Shown here: piece after piece, positions 25,767-50,999 of the stretch | Position numbering within the stretch: position 1 is the first letter of the stretch | Layout of the letters: every line of letters begins with the position of its first letter | Assembly (NCBI GenBank): GCA_947044365.1 | Contig: OX345650.1 | Coordinates: 4,798,872 to 4,862,871, forward strand | DNA length: 64,000 bases | Direction of reading: 5' to 3' | DNA from: Petrosia ficiformis | Lineage: Eukaryota; Porifera; Demospongiae; Haplosclerida; Petrosiidae | The notes under the pieces: model-generated | What the model saw: only the letters and a program-made list of their open reading frames with translations | What the model was told of the DNA's origin: nothing | The model's database searches: none | Made by a program: the position numbers and the translations under genes

Positions 25767-26309
25767 ACAAAACAAGACCAGACAAGACAAGATGACAAGA
25801 TGTGACGTGACATGAGTGACGTGCACGTAACGAGACAAGACAAAATGTGACGCAGATCACTTCCAGGGACCGTCACTGTTTAGATTGAAATTGCAGAGCC
25901 CTGTTCAAAAACAAATCTGTGCAATAACAATTGGTTTTATATAATAAACAATCCTACTGAGGAGGATAATTATGAGAAATTGAAATGCTCCTCTTTTTAA
26001 AAAAATCACAATGCCCATGATGACTATTCCGAGGAAGGAGAATTTATAGATAACTCTTCTGATGCTAAGAAGAATCTGCTAGAGTAAATAAAGGAGGCCA
26101 GACAGGAACTTAGAAATAAAACAGATACATTTTTTGAAATAATGTTTACCCAGAGCACACCTTGAAACCCAGATAGTAAGATTAAATAAGCACCCACTAT
26201 TGTAAGCAACTATTCCCTGCAATAATTGGTCCCCGCCAACAAAAACCAACCCCACCCAATGCAAGCGCTATATATATATATATATATATATATATAGCAC
26301 CTGGGTATA

Positions 26310-26540
26310 TCACACGTGGCGAAGCCTGTGCCGAGAGATGGATTCCAGCTTGTTTCCCCTCGACAATTTGTCTACATCTAGTGATGAAATAGAGCTAGTA
26401 AAAGCAGTTTACGATTACCTGGCAGACATGCAGTATCCAGAAAAATGTACAAAAAATCAAAAGCAAACAATTCGATGAAAAGCCAGCCAATTTGAGGTTG
26501 CTGACGGTGAACTTTATTGGAAAAAAAAGTACGAGAAGAT
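26310..26540 (+). pseudogene. Integrase-like N-terminal fragment, copy 1
   Basis: MDSSLFPLDNLSTSSDEIEL begins at 26339, followed by a stretch whose tail reads QFEVADGELYWKKK. That resembles the segment just upstream of the H2C2 zinc-binding motif in retroelement and Ginger-type integrases. An in-frame TGA interrupts it and no zinc finger or catalytic core follows. It is a doublet with 26690..26940. Confidence 0.4.
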
Positions 26541-26689
26541 AAATATACATGTAGTTTGGTATGTGAGTTATTGATATTGTGTTTGGCGGTTTTCAATGAG
26601 GTGAAGTTGAGATATAATTATCATGAATAAGGATGTCCAGGTTATTAAGAATCTATTGGTAACCTGACATGTGAAGTTCGTGTGCAAAG

Positions 26690-26940
26690 TCACACGTGGC
26701 GAAGCCTGTGCCGAGAGATGGATTCCAGCTTGTTTCCCCTTGACAATTTGTCTACATCTAGTGATGAAATAGAGCTAGTAAAAGCAGTTTACGATTACCT
26801 GGCAGACATGCAGTATCCTGAAAAATGTTTTAAAAAATCAAAAGCAAACAATTCGATGAAAAGCCAGCCAATTTGAGGTTGCTGACGGTGAACTTTATTG
26901 GAAAAAAAAAGAAAAAAAGAAAAAGAAGTACGAGAAGTTA
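26690..26940 (+). pseudogene. Integrase-like N-terminal fragment, copy 2
   Basis: Near-identical to copy 1 (shared from CACACGTGGCGAAGCC onward). A small insertion around ATGTTTTAAAAAATC shifts the frame, and the TTGAGG codon context gives a stop at 26876. Function is lost. Confidence 0.4.
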
Positions 26941-27289
26941 AATATAGTTTTTAAATAAATAATGACATGGATTTATCTTCAAAGTTGAGTTTACTAAACA
27001 ATGTGGTTTGTAGGTTGGGTAATATTATCATGTGGTTTCATGGTAATTAAGTATAACAATGCTTGGTGGTGCAAAATTGAAATTTGAACCTCTGTTGGTG
27101 CAGACAGTAATATTGGTGGTACACCACAAAAAGGCCTAACGAGAACACTGCATGGTCCCCCCACAGGATGACTTTTAGCAACAGGGGACCAATTTTGGCT
27201 GCCCTACGGGGACTGGTTTTGGATGCCAAAAGTGGTAAAAGTGGTCACAGGAGGGTCAAGTTTGAATGGGGCATATTTTTGCATGACAT

Positions 27290-27690
27290 TACCATATATG
27301 GATTTGCATGCAAAATGGTAGTCTGAATCACTCAGTCCCTTGTGATAAAAGATGTATACAAGTTACAATAGAGTTAGTTCAAAAGGACATGTGATCAACT
27401 TAAACAAAAACTACCATAGTACTATGAGATGCAACCGATAAGCTTCATAATTACATTATACATGTAACAATAAAATAGAGAAAATGGGAATTATAATTTA
27501 GTAACCTCGTTCCCTGGAATAACTGGTTCATCTTGACTGGCATACAAGAATTGTACTTCTCTTTCTTCTACAGTAACAAATCCCTGTCTGGGAGGCTTGG
27601 GAAACGCCAGGAGAGAGCTGTTACTCTTTCCAATTCCAAACATAAATAGAAAAATCCCCACGTGGCCTTGCGTCAAAGGTTACCCCACCT
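27290..27690 (-). repeat. Duplicated block containing AAAS exon 1
   Basis: Matches 10570..10960 over nearly its whole length with small indels, from ACCATATATGGATTTGCATG through the exon to GTCAAAGGTTACCCC. It therefore carries the AAAS exon, the start of its intron and part of the bidirectional promoter. Confidence 0.88.
27506..27643 (-). pseudogene. Orphan copy of AAAS exon 1
   Basis: 46 codons with only two amino-acid differences from the AAAS first exon (FPKPP for FSKPP, EREVQF for EREGQF), ATG and GT donor both intact. The AAAS second exon is 17.9 kb away with two plus-strand genes and the CCDC148-like gene between, so it cannot easily serve AAAS. It sits head-to-head with GALNT, 228 bp from the GALNT start codon, mimicking the AAAS/Bcl-2 arrangement. 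Confidence 0.8.
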
Positions 27691-27871
27691 ACTTTGTGCG
27701 CGTGCAGTAATTAATAATTATATAGGGCTCTCTCAGTATTATAATGAATTAATGTGAGTTATTATATATAATATACATGTATAATATATATATATATATA
27801 TAATATATATATATATATAATTATGTACTTTCATTTATGATCTTTGTAATACACACAGGTTGGGGTTTTTA

Positions 27872-34906
<7,035 letters not shown>

Positions 34907-35370
34907 ATAATTATTTTATCATTCTTTCCAATTCATAAAAATTTCGAGAATGTATTTAATTTTGTAACAATAATAATTATAAAAATTTTAGTCACGTGAT
35001 CACTTGAGATGATGTCAATCAGCAACTGATCGGTTGGCTCAAGAGATATACAAGTTGCTGTACAGTTTGTGTTTCTGTGTTGAGTTAAGTATTGACCAAG
35101 CTTACCTCTGAACTTGTGAGTCTGTAGTTATGGATGTACATATCTTGGCGTTGTTTAGATGTATCTTTCATTTGCCTTGAGTTAGAATACTGTTAAATGT
35201 TTTATGTATGTATATATATATAGAGAAGAGAGTTCCTGTTGGAATTTGTTTGTGTGTGTATGAAAGAGTTAGTCCATGTGAGCACAACATCCATCCATTG
35301 GGCTTCTTTGTATATACAAGATAAGCTAGTAACTGAGGAGGTTTCAGCCTGTCCACAATTATTTTAATAC

Positions 35371-35409
<39 letters not shown>

Positions 35410-35636
35410 TATGATATATAGTTATAGTTATATATATATATATATATAACATTATAAGTGTATAAAGTGTTGTCTCTGTGGTTTGTTTTAAATGTAACCA
35501 TGTGGCATGTGAATCCTTGCCATGTAATTAATATCATTATTACAATTATATTATTGTATATAATTATATATATATGCTCTATTGTATGATTTCGTATGTA
35601 TGTTTGATACCCATTCCCTGTATAGATATAATTATC
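34907..35636. other. Intergenic GALNT to WIPF
   Basis: 730 bp of AT-rich sequence with TA runs (35380..35450). It must hold the GALNT 3' UTR and the WIPF 5' UTR and promoter. A stop-free in-frame stretch precedes the WIPF ATG, but its sequence is not protein-like. No clear regulatory motif seen. Confidence 0.5.
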
Positions 35637-38600
35637 ATGCCTCCCCCACCTCCTCCACCTGCCCCTCCCCCTCCTCCTCCTCCTCCAACATTCGCTGAAG
35701 CTAATACCGAAAAACCTAAATTAAGTAAGAGAGGTGAGAAAGATCGAGGAGCCTTGTTGAACGATATCCATAAGGGTATGAGACTCAAGAAAACTGTTAC
35801 TAATGATCGCAGTAAACCGATAATTGATGCACGTAAGTATAATATATGTATATTGTGTATATAAAAACTGATATTACCAACTTTGCTTATTTGAACATAC
35901 CTATACGTGCTTGTTATCAGGTCATTTTGTGTAATTAGTTAATTATATCTATACATGTATATGTACATGTATATGTACATGTATATGTATAGGAAGTATG
36001 TAATGGAGGAGTGATAATTACTCATTTTGGATACCAAACTTAGTTGGATTCTTATATAAGATGGCGGAATAGCGAGTGTTTGCATTATCATAACTCATAA
36101 GCCCAAAGCCTTGTGTATATACATGTACATACAATATGTATATACTGTACATGTACTGTACATGCATACATGTACGTACATACATTATATAAGATGGTTG
36201 AATAGCGAGTATACACATGTATATAGATAAGCATTACAATAACCCATAAGACCTAAGTCTTGTGTATACATATATACTGTACATACATACTGTACATACA
36301 TACATACATACATAGATATATATATATACATACACATATACATACACACATCAACAGATACAATGTACATCTCTAATTATATTTAGTATAATAATATGTA
36401 TTTAATTAAATATGTGTATAATGCGTACATATATGCATGTATTTACATGTAAAATAGGGTTTATCAACTTTTGTGTAACCAGGTCAATAAGGCCTTCTTA
36501 TTACCGTTGCTAACTTCAATTAATGCCCCACTGTTATATTCCATGTAGTTGCTATCCAATTGATTAAAGATGTCGTTACATGATGACAGTTAATTAATAT
36601 ATTATAGTCACTTTTTAATTCGATAATTATGAATATGGAGATGGATTCGATATGTACATGTACATAGCAAATCTTGAATATTGGTATACAGCGTTTCATT
36701 TAGGGAGGGGTAGCATTTCTCCCCTTGAAATTTGTTGGCCATTATGCACACAAGAACAACCCTGTATGTTGCCTCCCTCAAAGTCTTTCAAATTCAAGTT
36801 GGCCCCACTCCTCCTAAATGAAGGCCTGGTATATGTATAGTTGTGTACATGTATATTCAAATGGATGACCATTGATGAGATAATCAAACAGTTTTAATTA
36901 CTGTATCCAGCACTTCTGACTCATGTCTCTAAGCCATTCTGGTCTTTACAAAAGTTCAGTTGTGTGTATGTTTATATTACATAATTATTTATGGAGGAGT
37001 GTGGTCATAGTGGCTAGTACAAAGGTAAGTATCATTTTATGATTATTACTAATAGTTCCACACAACTCATAAAACGATGTTTTGGAGGTGAACATTGTAA
37101 GTTATTACAATGTTCACCTCCAAAACATCGTCTTCAGAATATGGCTATCATAGCTGGCTTTGATCTGAAGATGAACATACACGAATAACTATAACTGGAA
37201 GTAAATATAAATAATATAAACTCTTGGTTTCCTTTGTTAATTGCATTTATATGTTCATTGAGGAAATAGAGACTAACTGTTAATATCTTCATCTGTTGTA
37301 TCAGCATATACATAATTATATATAACAACTTTTATTTCATTATCTGAATTTTGTTGGAGCTATAACTAGGTGCTCCTGTTGGAATCTTCCTGATCCCCTC
37401 CCTACCTCTCCCACTCCCTCCCTCCCCACCTCCCCCACTCTCCCACTCCTTATCATTTCTCTGTATTATAGCTCAAAAGGGCTGTAGACTTGAATAGACC
37501 TGATCACACCTTAATTCATTAGACACATCTTTCAACTTTAGCACAAAATATCCCCCTGTTAATTTTATAACAAAATGTAGTAAATATTAATTATCAGGTT
37601 GTTGAGAACTGTATGGTGATGGATGAGTGACACTATTAAATGATTTTGAGTTAACTCTATACTTCTGGTACATCAGTAAGTATATAGGTTATCTGAGCAT
37701 GTGCAGTTGGTTGACTATGTGCCACAGTAAGTATATAGGTACTCTGAGCATGTGCAGTTGGTTGACTATGTGCCACAGTAAGTATATAGGTACTCTGAGC
37801 ATGTGCAGTTGGTTGACTATGTGGCATTACATTGTCAGCTACTAAAAATAATGATTAATAAACATTTTTATTATTATATGGATGTATATACATGTATGTA
37901 CATGTATATACGTCTACATAATCTTAGTGTACATAATCTGTGACAACATACTTGCTATATAGTTCTGAAAGTTTACATTGAGTTTCCTTATTTATATAAA
38001 CACTAATGTACTCAACTGTTAATTAGAGTATTTATGGTACAGAAATTGTTTTAACTAGTATTGTATGTATATATGTTCAGTAAAATAATCACTACAACTT
38101 GTGTATATATAATATAATTATATAAATTAGGACTGGGTAAAGGTTTGATGTTCGAACCTTCGTTTGTTTGGTGCACATTCAAAGCTAAATTTCTCCCTTT
38201 GAAGCTTCCCTGCCACACCCACTTTAATGTTTGCACGTGCACACTTTTGCAATCTAAACATAAGTTTAGGCTGTGTTGTTGGCTGCTCTTGTCTCATTTC
38301 TCAGTGCAGCGATGCTAAATCAAGTAGATACACCGACTAGTACACAATAATCCGGTTTTGGAGGCAAACTATACCCAATCAAGGTAAGATCAACATTGAT
38401 AAAAACATGTGTGAACCTTCGAATACTCATTCATTTTTGCTGACGAAACTTCAAATGTTGTTTTGCAACCTTCGTCCCAGCCCTAATATACATCATTAAA
38501 TTTACATACTATCACTAAACTTCATTAACTACAATGTACTTTGTGAGTGAAGTACACTGTACTTTGAATGTACTACACAGTATTACACCTTAGTACTATG

Positions 38601-41600
38601 CTATATCTGACATTATTAAGTTTATATACTATCACTAAACTTCATTAACTACAATGTACTTTGTGAGTGAAGTACACTGTACTTTGAATGTACTACACAG
38701 TATTACACCTTAGTACTATGCTATCACATGCAAATCTAAAGGGAATTCACACAGTACTATAGTACTACTTAGAAGTACAGTTGACTATCACCTTATTAAA
38801 GTGTAGCTCCCATCATAGTTAAGTCAGGTATTGTAATTATATAAAATGATATATAATTACAATGATTTATTTAATTACTTCTATTAATTATCTTGTTGTC
38901 CTCTTAGTCCCTTGTAAGTAACTCATGCCACCTACACAATGCCATACTTTATGATTTATATACACTATACTTACTCATCATGGCGTTGTCATTAATTAAA
39001 ATAATTACTAATTCGTTTTGTTTTAATTAGCACTGAAACTTTTAGCTAACTAAACAATAACTTAATTAAAGATCATTCACATTCATGACCTCAGAAAATT
39101 GTTCATAACTTTAGTTTGGAATGACTAACAATCTTTTCACCTGTACCATTTGCATATAATAGTCTTTCCATTCTTTTTTGTGTATGTCAAATTTCAATCC
39201 ATAGCTTCATTATTGAGTTACAGTATAATCGTGTATTAAGCTTATGACATTAAACTATACACTATAGTACATATAAGTTATTGAGTTACAGTATAATCAT
39301 ATATTAACTTATGACATTAAACTATATATATTACATATAAAGTCATCACATCATAATTTTGAGGACATCGTGAATGTGAACAGACTATACAAATACGTTA
39401 CTGATTATTGATACACTGATAAACACATCAATAATCGGTATTGGTCATTTCTGAGAGTTGTAACTGATATTGTAATAAGTGTACTACTATTGCCATTATA
39501 CCATCACTAATCACTTTTATGATACTCCTAATTATTGAGAAAATGCTCATTTTCATTGAAAGAATCAGAAACCAGAAGGTATATATTTCAGTATCAAACA
39601 TTGGTACATATCTGAAGTAATTATCGTAAAATCACTTCTCAGTACATCACTATCACTAAAAGCTGCATATAGTATTCATTGTGACTTGATTATCCTCCTT
39701 TTTCATAGCAAAAAAGTCTGGAAATATCGGCGGAGGACCATTAGCTCCACCCACTGGAGGAAGTGGGAGTGGAGGAGGAGGAGGTGGAGGACAGCAGCTT
39801 GGAGGAATATTTGCGGGTGGTATGCCTAAATTGAGATCCACAGGATTAGCTCATAGTATTGCTCCAGTCAGTAATAATGTAAATCATAAAGAGAATAGGT
39901 TTCACAATCCTTCTGCCTCGTTACATCCCACTGGGCGAGTTCAAAGACCGTCTTCTACCAGTGATGGATCAAGACCTTTACCTACACCACCATCTTTAGT
40001 AAAACGTAATGATGATCGGCCAGGAAGATTACCACCCACTCATTCTAACAGACAAAGTGTAGGAGCGCCAGGACGACTTAATAGTACAGGTGCACCCGGA
40101 CGACTTAATAGTACCGGAGCGCCAGGACGACTTAATGCTCCTCCTCCACCACCAGCTCGTGTCACAAGTCCAACAGAAAAACAACCTACTTCAACTATTC
40201 CTCGATCTGCCCCTCCTCCTCCTCCTTCTCGCTCTGTTCCTCCTCCACCTGTCTCTATAAATCATGTAAGTTATATGTTATACAAATATGTTGTAATTAA
40301 TTCATGTACATTGTGTAATACATAATATACATTATTAGTCTTGTCACTGGAATGTATCATTAGTTCATTCATACATGCATACATACATACATACATACAT
40401 ACATACATACATACATACATACATACATACATGTACATACGTACATACATACATGTACATACATACATATATACATACATGCATACATACACATACACAC
40501 AATACACGCACACACACATACACTTAGCTAAAGATGATCTAGTTCTTTAATGAGATTCCTTTGTTCTATTTCACAGTCCAGACAAGCCCCTCCTCCTCCA
40601 CCACCACAAAGTAACAAAACGGGTAGTAGTAGACCTCTCCCTACACCTCCTAGTAATAACAGATTATCACGGCAGGGTACTCTCCCTCCTCCTCCTCCTC
40701 CTCGGAGCAACGACACTTCACTAACATCTCGTCCCCTGCCACCACCACCTCCCCCAACAACCACCAAGAGTCCAGTTGACGAGTCAAGAAGAGGAGGCCC
40801 TCCTCCTCCACCAATAAGATCAAATCCACCACCCCCTCCTCCTACACGGTCACAACCTCCTCCCCCTCCTGTAAGTAGAGGGGGACCACCCCCTCCTGCT
40901 CCAGATAGATCAGTTCAGCCATCAAGGTTAGAGAATTAGAGGAATAAATATAATTGTTTTAATTATAGTCATGTGATGAGGAAAATATATCATGTGATCA
41001 GATATAATTATTATATTAAATTTTAATTTATTTTGTGTGGGAAGCATTTATGATTGGAATTCATTTGTTGTGTAGTCGAATAGCCATTGAATGATGATGC
41101 TACATTTGTGTTTGTGTACTGGGAATAGTCGCATGATGTACTAGATTTGTAAATTCAAACTTTATTGTACAATCATCTGTTCATTTATGCTGATATTCAT
41201 CCATCTGTCCATCCATTCATCCACCTGTCCATCTATTCATCCACCTGTCCATCCATCTGTCCATCCATTTATCCACCTGTCCATCAATCTGTCCATCCAT
41301 TCATCCACCTGTCCATCAATCTGTCCATTCATTCATCCATTTGTCCATCCATTCATCCACCTGTCCATCCACCTGTCCTTCCATTCATCCACCTATCCAT
41401 CCACCTGTCCAACCATTCATCCATCTGTTCATCCACTTGTCCATCCATCTGTTCATCCATTCATCCACCTGTCCATCCATTCATCCACTTGTCCATCCAT
41501 CTGTTCATCCTTTCATCCACCTGTCCATTCATTCATCTACCTGTCCATCCATTCATCCACCTGTCCATCCACCTCTCAATCCATCTGCATTTCCATTATC

Positions 41601-43149
41601 CAGTCATTCATCGATTCATCGATTCATTCATGACACTTCCAAGTAGCTCTTAAAACAAAGACTTTTAAATAGTGAAACATTCTGTGGATCATTCAATCGT
41701 ACTATCTTTCTTCTTTTTAGACCTAGGATTAATTTGCCACCACCACCACCCCCAGTTGGACGTGATGATATAACTGCTACAATGCCAAGAACAAGACCTC
41801 CCCCTCCTCCAACAAGAATGACTCAATCGGTACGATCAGCCCCACCTCCACCAAACCGGGCACCACCTCCACCCGCACCTCCATCGAGATCTAATAATTC
41901 CTCAGACGGTTAGTACAATACCTTTTCCTATACCTGTTAGAAACATCAAATAGGACCTTCTTTTATACTAACCACTTCCATATAACAACCCTACGTTTCA
42001 TTTAGTGGGGTGGAGGGGTTCGTTCTCCTTCCTCCTAGAATGTTGCTTCAACTTCTGCCCCCTCAACAAATGAAGGCCTGTTACATTTGTGGTATTAGTT
42101 ACAGTTTATAAAACTGTTTCTTCCTCTGATCTATAGACTGTACTATAGCTCAAGCACATGTTCATGTAATGAGCCTCACAGGCTCACCCTTTAATTGATC
42201 AAGCCCCCCCCTCCCCCCCAAAAAGACATCTTTCTCAGCTCATCAAAATGTCACCATACAGTAACAGTAATTACCTTAGTTCTACTGTCAGTACAGTACA
42301 GTAATTACTGTATTATATGGTGACTTTTTATTGACATACTGTATGACACAAACAAAGAAAATATATAATAGTTTCAATTCTATTTAGTATATCTATGCAA
42401 ATGTTCTACTTAATGCCCCTTATCCATTTACAGATGATTTGGAAAACAGGTTTGCAAAAGATTTTCATTCTGATATTCCACCACCTGAAAAATGGGTACC
42501 AGGACCCAAAATATATCCTAGTGCTAGCAGGAGTGGTAAGTTGGTGTAGACTGATCATCAGACCCTTTAGTAAGATATTGAATCCATCTTTATAAGTTAA
42601 GAACCAGTGAAACTTGATTAGTTTTAGAACCATTACTTTAGGAACCAGTGAAGTAACATTAAACCCTTTGGAACCAGTGGAAGCTTCTCCTTTTAAAAGC
42701 TTAGGAACCAGTGAATTCTTGAAACCCTTCTGAAAATCTTGAAGTGTTTGGAGCTGTTCAGAACCTCAAAACATTTTATACACATGTACATGTATTAGAC
42801 AAATTGTGACCTCATTTTCAAATAAAAGACACTCATTCCAGCAAAATAATTTGATCCAACACTTACAATTTAATTTTCCAGTTTTGTGCAGGAAGTCGGT
42901 ATCTAAGAAGTTTAATAACAGCTCTTCCTGGATACCAAATTTCATTGACTTCCTGTACAAAATGATGGAATGTTGAGTAACTAATAGTAAAACCATTTTG
43001 TGGGGTACTGTCGCTATTCGAAAATGAAGTCACATTTATTAAATTTAATTATTGTTTATTATATATGTACTATAGATAGAAGACTTCCTCCATCAGCTCC
43101 TAATAATCAAAGAGGACATCACCCACCTCCTCCTCCTCCTCCTCGTTAG
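35637..43149 (+). CDS. WIPF: WAS/WASL-interacting protein (WIP/verprolin family)
   Basis: WIP proteins bind actin through a WH2 domain and hold WASP/N-WASP inactive through a C-terminal motif. Six phase-consistent exons: 35637..35832, 39709..40265, 40577..40926, 41721..41908, 42434..42535 and 43076..43149, giving 488 residues (human WIP has about 500). The order is diagnostic: polyproline start ([10 protein letters not shown]), [13 protein letters not shown]2 at about 38..58 ([19 protein letters not shown]), a glycine-rich run, [13 protein letters not shown], long polyproline (profilin/SH3 ligands) with three APGRLNST repeats, and the WASP-binding [18 protein letters not shown] at about 434..451. 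Intron 1 is 3.9 kb and repeat-rich. The start is the first ATG before the WH2 exon with a family-like N-terminus. Confidence 0.95.
36120..36360. repeat. ACAT-rich imperfect repeats, WIPF intron 1
   Basis: Two diverged copies of a block of roughly 120 bp (GCATTATCATAACTCATAAG... and GCATTACAATAACCCATAAG...) with ACATACAT tracts. Confidence 0.7.
37074..37131. other. Perfect 27-bp hairpin with 4-nt loop
   Basis: The left arm (37074..37100, starting ACGATGTTTTGGAGG) and right arm (37105..37131, ending CCAAAACATCGT) are exact reverse complements around the loop GTTA. It lies in WIPF intron 1. See findings. Confidence 0.9.
37673..37830. repeat. 51-bp tandem repeat, three copies
   Basis: Units AGTATATAGGTACTCTGAGC + ATGTGCAGTTGGTTGACTATGTGCCACAGTA in WIPF intron 1, nearly identical. 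Confidence 0.9.
38128..38485. mobile_element. hAT-like MITE, TAGGRCTGGG ends
   Basis: About 358 bp with ends TAGGACTGGG and (complement) TAGGGCTGGG. Flanks ATATAAAT and ATATACAT agree at seven of eight positions, fitting an 8-bp duplication. No transposase is seen. It lies in WIPF intron 1. Confidence 0.65.
38500..38725. repeat. Direct duplication of about 115 bp
   Basis: Two adjacent near-identical blocks (CTATCACTAAACTTCATTAACTACAATG ... TTAGTACTATGCTAT) in WIPF intron 1. Confidence 0.9.
39068..39388 (+). mobile_element. MITE family B copy
   Basis: Begins ATCATTCACATTCATGACCTC and ends GAGGACATCGTGAATGTGAA, i.e. inverted ends. The core TAGTTTGGAATGACTAACAA is shared with copies at 10143 and 12302. 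It lies in WIPF intron 1. Confidence 0.65.
40372..40530. repeat. (ATAC)n microsatellite, WIPF intron 2
   Basis: ATAC and CACA repeats between WIPF exons 2 and 3. Confidence 0.95.
41190..41635. repeat. 12-bp-type imperfect repeat (CCATCCACCTGT)
   Basis: About 35 imperfect units of TCCATTCATCCACCTGTCCA-like sequence in WIPF intron 3. His/Pro/Ser-rich frames are by-products. Confidence 0.9.
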
Positions 43150-44226
43150 CGAGATTTGTAGTTTAATGTTAAATAATAATTTGTTGTTGACTTAGTAATT
43201 AACTGTATTTCGTATTATTTAATTAATTATATGCCTGATCACTATATAATGCATACTGTTTGTATTCCATATATGTACCCACGTACTATCCAATGGTTAG
43301 TTTTATCATTATTAATTCATCCTATTTGGTTGTCATGGTAACGGAATGCAGTGGTTACCGTGGTGATAAAAACGGTGTGTGTCGGTTTTAGTTTTATCAT
43401 ACATGCTATGCTTGTGTATGTACAGTAATTGGTATACTTTATTATTAGCAAAAGTGTATAATATCAATAATTTATAGAATGTGTGTATGTATGTAATCAA
43501 AATATTGTATTATATATGATTATTAGTGGATGATTCATTATACTTATAGTTTTAGTATTATATTCGCTGTAATATATTTGTCTTGTTAAATGGTGAATTA
43601 TTAATTATGACATGAATGGTAGGTAGTTCAAGTGGGCCAGCCCATTGCATAGAGATAGGGCTGAGTTCATTGAGAATCAGACCCTCTATGTGGAGTTGGG
43701 GCTGAGTCCATTGAGAATCAGAACCTCTATGTGGAGTTGGGGCTGAGTCCATTGAGAACCAGATCCTCTATGTGGGGTTGGGGCTGAGTCCATTGAGAAT
43801 CAGACCCTCTATGTGGAGTTGGGGCTGAGTCCATTGAGAACCAGATCCTCTATGTGGAGTTGGGGCTGAGTCCATTGAGAATCAGACCCTCTATGTGGAG
43901 TTGGGGCTGAGTCCATTGAGAATCAGACCCTCTATGTGGAGTTGGGGCTGAGTCCATCAGTTTCCTTGTATATAACCGAACTCTTCAATATTGGGAATTT
44001 TCTTTTTCAAGAGAACAGTTACAATTTTTAAGTATTACGTTTAAGCACCCAGCCATTGGTTAAACAGTTTTCACCCTTCATAGTCAAATTAATTGATTTC
44101 ATTTACTCTTTTAATATCCAAACAAAACATTTTTATACAAATAAATAACTTTCAACAAAATTTGATTATTAGAATGAATATGGTTTCCTTCAGCAGTTGA
44201 TGAAAATTGTACTAAAGTCACATGAT
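43150..44226. other. Tail-to-tail gap WIPF / HSPD1
   Basis: Contains both 3' UTRs. Its middle is taken up by a 41-bp minisatellite (listed separately). No gene recognised. Confidence 0.6.
43650..43965. repeat. 41-bp minisatellite
   Basis: About 7.5 units of ATTGAGAATCAGACCCTCTA + TGTGGAGTTGGGGCTGAGTCC, nearly identical, between the 3' ends of WIPF and HSPD1. Confidence 0.95.

Positions 44227-50999
<6,773 letters not shown>

Larger units (their letters stand above)
23650..26050 (+). repeat. Tandem segmental duplication carrying RecQ-like pieces
   Basis: The unit starting near 23650 (ATAACAAGATATAATATAAAAG...) is repeated from 25135. Two stretches match almost base for base: 23650..23870 with 25135..25375, and 24490..25130 with 25400..26040. 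The second copy lacks about 600 bp (23880..24490), which includes the Walker A part of the helicase, and has a CCCTTCATAGTGTAATAATGA triplication. Confidence 0.85.

Noticed and set aside
27860..27871. Upstream in-frame TTG as GALNT start
   Set aside because: Alternative starts are not expected here; the ATG at 27872 directly precedes a normal type II signal anchor, and the bases before it follow an acceptor-like ACACAG.
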